Part shown: positions 57,973 to 64,000 of the stretch, in pieces | Layout: the number at the start of each line of letters is the position of its first letter | Numbering within the stretch: the stretch's first letter is position 1 | Assembly: GCA_031308135.1 (NCBI GenBank) | Contig: JAHLJT010000631.1 | Span: forward strand, 156,195,276 to 156,259,275 | Source: Acheta domesticus | Taxonomy: Eukaryota > Arthropoda > Insecta > Orthoptera > Gryllidae | Direction of reading: 5' to 3' | Length of the DNA: 64,000 nt | Notes under the pieces: model-generated | The model's input: only the letters and a program-made list of their open reading frames with translations | Told to the model about the DNA's origin: nothing | Database searches by the model: none | Position numbers and translations under genes: made by a program

Positions 57973-59390
57973 CTAGTGGTACAATAGAATGGAACAGACT
58001 TTCTCGTATTAGTTTTATATTCTCTTTGGTCTGAGCAGGTTATTGGGACTTCCCATATACTCTTGCCACCTACCATCATCCGCCGTCCAAAGTACATTTT
58101 TTTAAACTTTTTTGAATTTTTCGGATTTCGTCCTCAATGGCAATTTTCTTTGAAAAATTTGGAGCCGTTTTTAAGAAAATAGCGTTTAAACGCTACTGCA
58201 AATGCGAATTATGAAGCTCTTTCTCACAGAAAATTTTTGAGTTTTCGAAAAATTTCATTTACGTCATTTTAGGCATTTTAACTCACAGATACAATCAATA
58301 GTGTTTACAAATCACTGGAAATCTGCATATTAACGTTGTGAGAGGTATTAAAAGAACACATTTGTGTAATTTTTGAAAACCAAAGAATCCAGCAAATGGA
58401 ATCTTATGCCATCTCAAACAGTGCAATTAGCACTATAAGCACGTAAAGTTTGAAGAAAATATATGGAGCTGTTTTTGAGAAAATATTGATTGAGCGTTTT
58501 TGAAAATGCGGAATTTTGAGTTTGTTTTCACAGAAAACTTTTGAGTTTTCAAGAAACTTTATATGACATTATTTAAAGAACATGTTCTTATAAATATAAT
58601 AATGTAAACAAATTGTCACTAATCTAAATATGAGAGACAGGTCAAAGAAATTACATTTTTGTAATTAAAAAAACAAAAAATAGAGAAAATGGCGTTTAAG
58701 TCTCCTTATAGAGTTCATTTAGTACTACGTATCAAACGTTTAAAGAAAAAAGTTGGAGTCGTTTTTGAGAAAATCTTGTTTTTGTTATTTTTAAAGTTGC
58801 ACATATTGCACGCAATATTACGAGAAAACTACTAATATTTCCAAAAAATTTACATGACGTCAATGATATAATGAATTTGTGTAACAAATTACATTTGAAG
58901 GCAAATTTTCTGGCTTTAATTTTGTAGTTGCAGAAAGACGTCGATAGAAATTCAAAATTTTGCAATTTTCGGAAATTCGGGGTTAACATTGAAAATCCAC
59001 CTTTGTAACTGTATTTTACTCTATTCTTAAAAGAACTTCAAAGAAAAAAATTGGATTTGTTTTCGAGAAAATTTTGAAAATGTCCGAAGGGCTTCATGTT
59101 ACGCAACCCCAAAGTTTGAAGAAAGTTTTTCAAACTCGCAGGGCCTCGAGTCGAGCCAGATTGAATAGGAATCGTATGTATGATTTAGGTGCTAGTGGTA
59201 TTCACACTGGTGCTAGTGGCGGACGGACACAAGAAGAGACGGACAGAATGACAGACAGACGTTAAAAAAAAACACTTTTTCAGTATCAGGGGACCCCAAA
59301 ACGTGAATCGAAATCGATTGTCTGCAGGAATACATAACTTTCTCTGTAATACGAATATTACGTGTATACGTACATATACGAGAAAGTGAA
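57973..59390 (-). mobile_element. Helentron-like family, near full-length minus copy
   Basis: CTAG at 57,973-57,976 starts the reversed 3' end (AACTAGTGGTACAATAGAATGG, ACTTTCTCGTATTAG). Modules follow, with ATTTTCTTTGAAAAATTTGGAG, GTTTTTAAGAAAATAGCG and GGCGTTTAAG. The microsatellite is at 59,219-59,260 (GGACGGACACAAGAAGAGACGG), then CAGTATCAGGGGACCCCAAAACG, and the reversed 5' end TATACGTACATATACGAGAAAGTGAAAC ends at about 59,390. Confidence 0.8.
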
Positions 59391-59399
59391 ACTTGTGGT

Positions 59400-60075
59400 C
59401 TGATGTTAACGTCAGTCAAATGTTCCCTCTACGACTACCTCTGCACTAGTCAAATAAGATCAAAGTGAAATTACGATCCTATTTATTTTAAATAATATTC
59501 CACGTAAAATTATTAATTAAAAAAGAATTTAAAACTTACACGCATAATATAATATTAAATCCAATTTTAATGCACTCAATCGAGCGAAACATTTACAATA
59601 ACAATTTTCAACGATTAATTGTCAATACTTGGTTGTAAACTTATCTTTGATTGGTCAAGAACCTGTATTATAATGAAATCTGTATCGTAATGAGTGTCAT
59701 TGTTCAACGGGTTCCAACCATCAATTCACAGAATTATACAATTGGAGTAGAAAAATATTATTCAAAATTAATCATTCTTATCCAACTATGCCAGATCTTT
59801 AATTGTGGTAATAGAAAAACGAACGAGCACAATCAATAAAACCAACTATTAAATCCACATTCAATTCTAATTTATTATTCAAAACAAAGTTATTACTGTA
59901 GGCGTTTATTGATTAAATGGTGTTCAAAACCGCACAGTTATGCAACTACGCAGGACATTGAATATTATATTAGGGAGACAATAGCAATACTGCCGTTGGA
60001 ACTATTTATTACTGTTTTCGGACTTTGTTCAAGATGAAACATCATAAGTTCTTTTAATCTCCCAGAATTCTGCTG
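59400..60075. other. AT-rich spacer
   Basis: Nothing recognised. Confidence 0.4.
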
Positions 60076-60084
60076 TGAAATATT

Positions 60085-60700
60085 TGCAACGGGGTGTGTT
60101 AAGGAAATGTGGGCGAGGGGTGTGGGGGTCCTCGGGGGCCCCTCCCCATCGCGCCGCCTCGTTCCATCAGCGCGCGCCTGCGGATGCGCAGTTCGTTAGG
60201 CGGATGGGAAATCTCGTGCTTTCTCATCACGGGGCGTCGCGGGGGTTCCCGGCGGAGCAGCGGGCGCCCGCCGCGGCGCCTGTCGGCCGGTGGCGGAATC
60301 TGGCGGTGCCTCCCTCGTCTTGCACAGCTAATTTGGCGGCCGTGACGCGCTGTCACCGGCACAAGGCCGCGGCGCGGGGCGGGGCGCGTGGCGGGGCGCG
60401 TGGCGGGGCGCGTGGCGGGGGCGAAGGCGGGTCACAATGCGTCGCCCGCGACGAGTACCCTCCGCCCGCCAGCGCGCTCTGTCGCGCGGGATTGTTCCCG
60501 CGGCCCTCCGACGCTCGCGGCCGCCCTTTGTGCGAGTCGACATGTGATAGCGGCGTTAATTACCAGACGAGCCCTTGCCCCGCCCTAAGGTCCCACCCGC
60601 CCCAGCCCCGCCCTGCCTCGCCCTGCCCGACCCCACTTGGCTTGTGTGGGGGAGTGAGGACCACTTCGGTCTTCGGGGGGGCCTTCGGAGACCCGTTCTG
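60085..60700. promoter_or_regulatory. CpG island with 12-bp tandem
   Basis: About 600 bp of dense CpG. GGGGCGCGTGGC occurs three times in exact tandem at 60,381-60,416 with partial units on both sides. ORFs of 66-210 codons are open in many frames on both strands, as expected when stop codons are compositionally rare. None carries a recognised domain. Confidence 0.5.
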
Positions 60701-60859
60701 CACATGACGGATTGCTAGGATAAAATACTGTCATTTGCAAGAGATACTCGTGATGTAAATCTCAGTTACCTGTATCAGTAGCATGTGGTGCACAATGATA
60801 TAGCCTATTCAAATTAATCGCTTCTAATTAAGAATTACTGGTGCTAACCCAGCATGTAT

Positions 60860-61010
60860 TTTCTCGCCCGTATTTAAATGCAAAATTACGCGAAAAGTAC
60901 TGAAATGTTTGCAATATTGTACATGATCTTATTTCAAAAGTCTTTACAGTCTTACAGTCTTTAAGAAACAGATTTCAATAAGGGAAAAAATCTCTATCAC
61001 TATTCTGCGT
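60860..61010 (-). mobile_element. Helentron-like module fragment
   Basis: AAATTACGCGAAAAGTACTGAAATG and TTTCAATAAGGGAAAAAATCTCTATC match the minus-oriented module at 7,185-7,280. Confidence 0.45.
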
Positions 61011-61022
61011 CTACATCTATAT

Positions 61023-61023
<1 letters not shown>

Positions 61024-61075
<52 letters not shown>
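61024..61075. repeat. (AT)n microsatellite
   Basis: An AT run of about 50 bp. The Ile-Tyr tail of the overlapping minus ORF is an artefact. Confidence 0.95.
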
Positions 61076-61799
61076 GTAGCGAGAAAGTAATATGACTCGC
61101 ATGGACAAGAAATACGCCAATCGTCTACTGATAATGTATGTCGATTCAATAAATTAAGTAAGATACTTTTATGTAAAGAAAAGTAAAATATTTGATAATA
61201 GTTAAAGAATTTTGATATCTGGAATCTTATTAATAACTTCACGGGATATTTCATGTTATTGTTTAGTTTGTTTAATTAGTAACTTACAAAAATAAGTTAA
61301 ATATTTTTTTCCACTAATCATTACTTACTAATAAGGGCAAAATATACATATTACTGCAACTGTTTCTCAAAAAAAATATTTAACGCAAATGGGTTTTGTG
61401 ATTTCAAATATCAAAGAATGTGTGAACTGCTCCTCACATATTTGTTGAACGTGTGAACGGTTTCTGTTGTGTCTAGGGCACGAGGACCGCGATCACCAAT
61501 TTAAAGGTCCAAAATAGAAGAACATCATTCTTATTAATTTTATATTAAAAATAAAGTATGTAGCGTACCAAAGCCCTATTTGCGAAAGGCTATTGAAAGG
61601 TGAAGCAACCCAATTAGTTCTGTTCAGTGACATGGAACAAAATCTATCGCCATTGAAATTATTATTTTAAAATGTTTTCGCGTTACAGACCCCGAGTCTT
61701 CCTGTCCGCCAACAGCCCATGCTCTGGTAGAGCACATTGCAAAGAAGGGAGTCCAGAACGAGTCGACAATGCGGCACTCATCATTCCCAGGTGGCAGGT

Positions 61800-62115
61800 G
61801 GTAGCGGCAACAGGGAAAGAGAAGGAGGAGGAAGAGGAAGAAGGGGAGGGAACGCGTGCAGAAACAATAGCCACTGCGGAGCAGGGCGGGACCCGCGCAC
61901 AAAGGCTGCAACAGGCTGCGAGTGGCACGCACCCGCCCATCTCCGCCTTCGCCCACGCCCCTGCCCCTGCCCTTGCGCCCCCAGGGCCCGCGCTCCTGCC
62001 ACCGCACCACCCCCGCCCCATCCCTCTCCCGGCGCACGCTGGCGGGCAGCGCTCTCATTTCAGCGCACAGCGTGCGGGATGCGGCCGTGCTGCAGCCTCG
62101 GACCTCCTCACCCCC
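61800..62115. promoter_or_regulatory. CpG-rich island with GAGGA purine tract
   Basis: A purine tract (GAGAAGGAGGAGGAAGAGG) at 61,818 is followed by CpG-rich sequence. ORFs up to 204 codons are open on both strands and low complexity. No core promoter is identified. Confidence 0.4.
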
Positions 62116-62239
62116 CAGACATTCAACCGCTTGCTGGAAGGGAGGTTTAGCTCTGATTGGAAGATTCTCTTATATCAGGTAGGGCCCGTATTAACCAGCA
62201 TTTCACCGCGGGCGTTCTTCCCTTCCTCTTCCTCGTTCT

Positions 62240-62505
62240 ATCCTCACGCCTTACTTACAGACACTTACATGCACTACACGTGTTAAGAGATCAGTCGGGA
62301 TCTCAGTGCTTGTTCCTCCTGGGCTGGGCCGGGATTAAGAATTTTTGTTTGAGGAGAGACACCCTGATGGGGAAAACCTCACAAGCCAATACATTGGCAC
62401 TCATGTACCACCGGGCGAGTAATACCACCACCTCACAAGTACATTTACGGGATTAAAGTCACGAAATTGACGTGCCCTGAATAAATACTCATTCATTCGC
62501 TTCTA
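62240..62505 (+). mobile_element. Second copy of the SINE/LINE 3' body
   Basis: CAGTCGGGATCTCAGTGCTTG parallels GTCGGGAGCCTAGTGCTTG at 738, and TTGACGTGCCCTGAATAAAT...ATTCATTCGCTTCT parallels TTGACGCGCCCCGAATTACT...AATCAATCGCTTCT at 895. The tRNA-like head is missing. The two copies are strongly diverged. Confidence 0.55.
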
Positions 62506-62519
62506 AGTGTTCTCCGTGT

Positions 62520-64000
62520 TACTTTCTTTTCGACGATGGCAATAGGTTTATTACCTCAGGTATCAAACTCATTAAATAGTTCTCCTCAAGCATAGCGTTG
62601 CATACACGTCCCATGAATTTGCACTTAAACATTATTCGTTCGACTTGCTGAGGTGGCTCGGGAGCAAGGAACTTTTCCGCACGTTCGCGGAATGGATGTC
62701 TGAGGGTTCAAATTTCAAGAAAGACATGGATGTTTTCACCAAAAGATATCACATATACTATGTATTTCATTCTAAACATCGTTCTATCCATAGTCGTGTA
62801 CTTATTAACATCATTCTCCCACCAACATGGTATGACCAGCCTACCATTAGACACGCAGTGGAAACCACGACGACTGTGATCAACTCTTCAGGAGTGACTT
62901 CGTAATTCATAATTATTATCTGTCTTACCAACACTCGATGATAGAGTACGGCATTCATCATCGTCCATTGGAGACTAGGAATCCTCAGAGAGTCGTCTCA
63001 TGCACATGGGTTTTTGACATCTGGCATTTCTGGGTGGAGATGGTTTAACTCTGAGAATGTTTAAAAGGGACTGGAACTGCTTTCAATAATTATTCCATTA
63101 ACATGGCTGACTGACACTTTCGTCGTGGTTTTATCTCTTGAAAAATAATTCATGTAATGAAACGGCATCCTCCCAGTAATGGCAGAAACTTTATCCGTGT
63201 AATAAAATATACGTGCTTTGACATTGTGATAACAGACTTCAAAGGTATGAGAGTTTGCGAACTGACTTTTAAATCGGGTTTGCTTCAGACTAAAACCCAG
63301 CTGGGTGCGGTGGTTTTCAATGTAGGAAAATTTATCAGTGTCACATGAGCAGCTTGCGACAGTAAAGAACACTGGCAAATTGCCCAGAAACATTATTTCC
63401 ATCTACATTTTTCACCTTAATCACATCTCTTAATGTTCATTGACAGTACGACCCATGTAACGGATTAATATGACTGTGACAGTTATGTTGCTTTCTGGAC
63501 GATAATATGCGGAAGAATATGTTTTGGTTATTTCAGCAATCGGTGGGCCAAATGAGACAATTCCCGGCAGATCATTCCAACTCGAGATAGGACGTACGTT
63601 CAGTTCCCATGAACTGGAATCTGGGTCACTTAATTTTTTGATATGGTCTGTTTCTTGTGTTTGATTTTTCCTTTCCCTCTGAGTTTCATATATGGCTCTT
63701 ATCTTCATTTTTCTCAGGTAATTTCTTCATATATTACGTCGGCTCACCAGACTGTAAATTCTAAAACTAATCGCCTTTGGTTACATATTGTTTCGACTTA
63801 TCAGTCTTCTTAATTCAAGTTAAAAATTTACGCTCACTTCCTCCACCTTTCATTTATTTCGAAAACTTCTTGCCACTTAAGTTCTTTACCTACCTAGTAC
63901 AGAAAATGAGTCTTTGGCGTATAAATGAAAACGTTGACAGGGTCTGTTCCTGTTGTTTCCGAGCCCGGCATCTTGAAATGAGTACGCCAAAGAAACATTT
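62520..64000. other. Terminal segment, unassigned
   Basis: Contains two in-frame minus-strand ORFs (63,708-63,430, then 63,402-63,061), separated by a few stop codons over about 30 bp, with mixed, non-repetitive composition (for example SSWELNVRPISSWNDLPGIV). I recognise no family and see no strong splice sites. Also an 86-codon plus-strand ORF (62,645-62,905), unrecognised. Confidence 0.25.

Noticed and set aside
60075..60707. 210-codon ORF as a protein-coding gene
   Set aside because: It lies in a CpG island where most frames on both strands are open. The product is low complexity with no domain.
61672..62286. 204-codon plus-strand ORF and 144-codon minus-strand ORF
   Set aside because: Overlapping open frames on both strands of GC-rich DNA, with biased Pro/Ala/Gly/Arg composition.

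Overview
The window looks like nuclear DNA of an arthropod, most likely an insect. It is AT-rich and intron-poor, full of decayed transposable elements, and carries long AT, AAT and AC microsatellites and several sharply bounded CpG-rich islands. Nothing in it looks prokaryotic: there are no operons and no long dense ORFs. No complete host gene is visible. The species cannot be fixed from sequence alone; a large, repeat-rich insect genome is an inference.

Layout. 0.4-0.94 kb is a tRNA-like SINE whose 3' body recurs at 62.2-62.5 kb. 1.5-2.9 kb and 10-14.2 kb carry CpG islands. 4.5-7.8 kb is a nest of copies of the dominant repeat, with a GC-rich insertion in its GACA microsatellite. 15-16.5 kb holds further copies. 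17.6-22 kb is a decayed retrotransposon gag region joined to a split Crypton-like tyrosine recombinase pseudogene. 24-31.8 kb contains a TTAA-flanked piggyBac-like element, a head-to-head pair of the dominant repeat and a hAT (CGGBP1-like) element with transposase remnants. 37.3-39.7 kb has a hAT MITE with a perfect 8-bp duplication, a Tc1 transposase fragment and a TA-flanked TIR element. 40.7-49.2 kb contains nested elements (piggyBac-like inside the dominant repeat; the dominant repeat inside another TIR element). 52-54 kb has a CpG-rich segment followed by a good 60-nt coding microexon. 54.5-55.5 kb is a long inverted repeat. 56-59.4 kb has more dominant-repeat copies. 60-62.1 kb has two CpG islands.

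The main result is the dominant family, with more than fifteen copies or fragments. It has 12-bp subterminal inverted repeats (ACTTTCCCGTAT), a CGTA palindrome near the left end, a GTCC/GTCT microsatellite, and a 3' hairpin immediately before CTAG and TT. That architecture suggests a non-autonomous Helentron (DINE/HINE-like) family. This assignment is inferred.

Host coding evidence is limited to three splice-bounded ORF segments (40.46-40.66, 48.0-48.2 and 53.90-53.96 kb), none of which I can name. Most longer ORFs lie in CpG-rich or repeat DNA and are not supported as genes.
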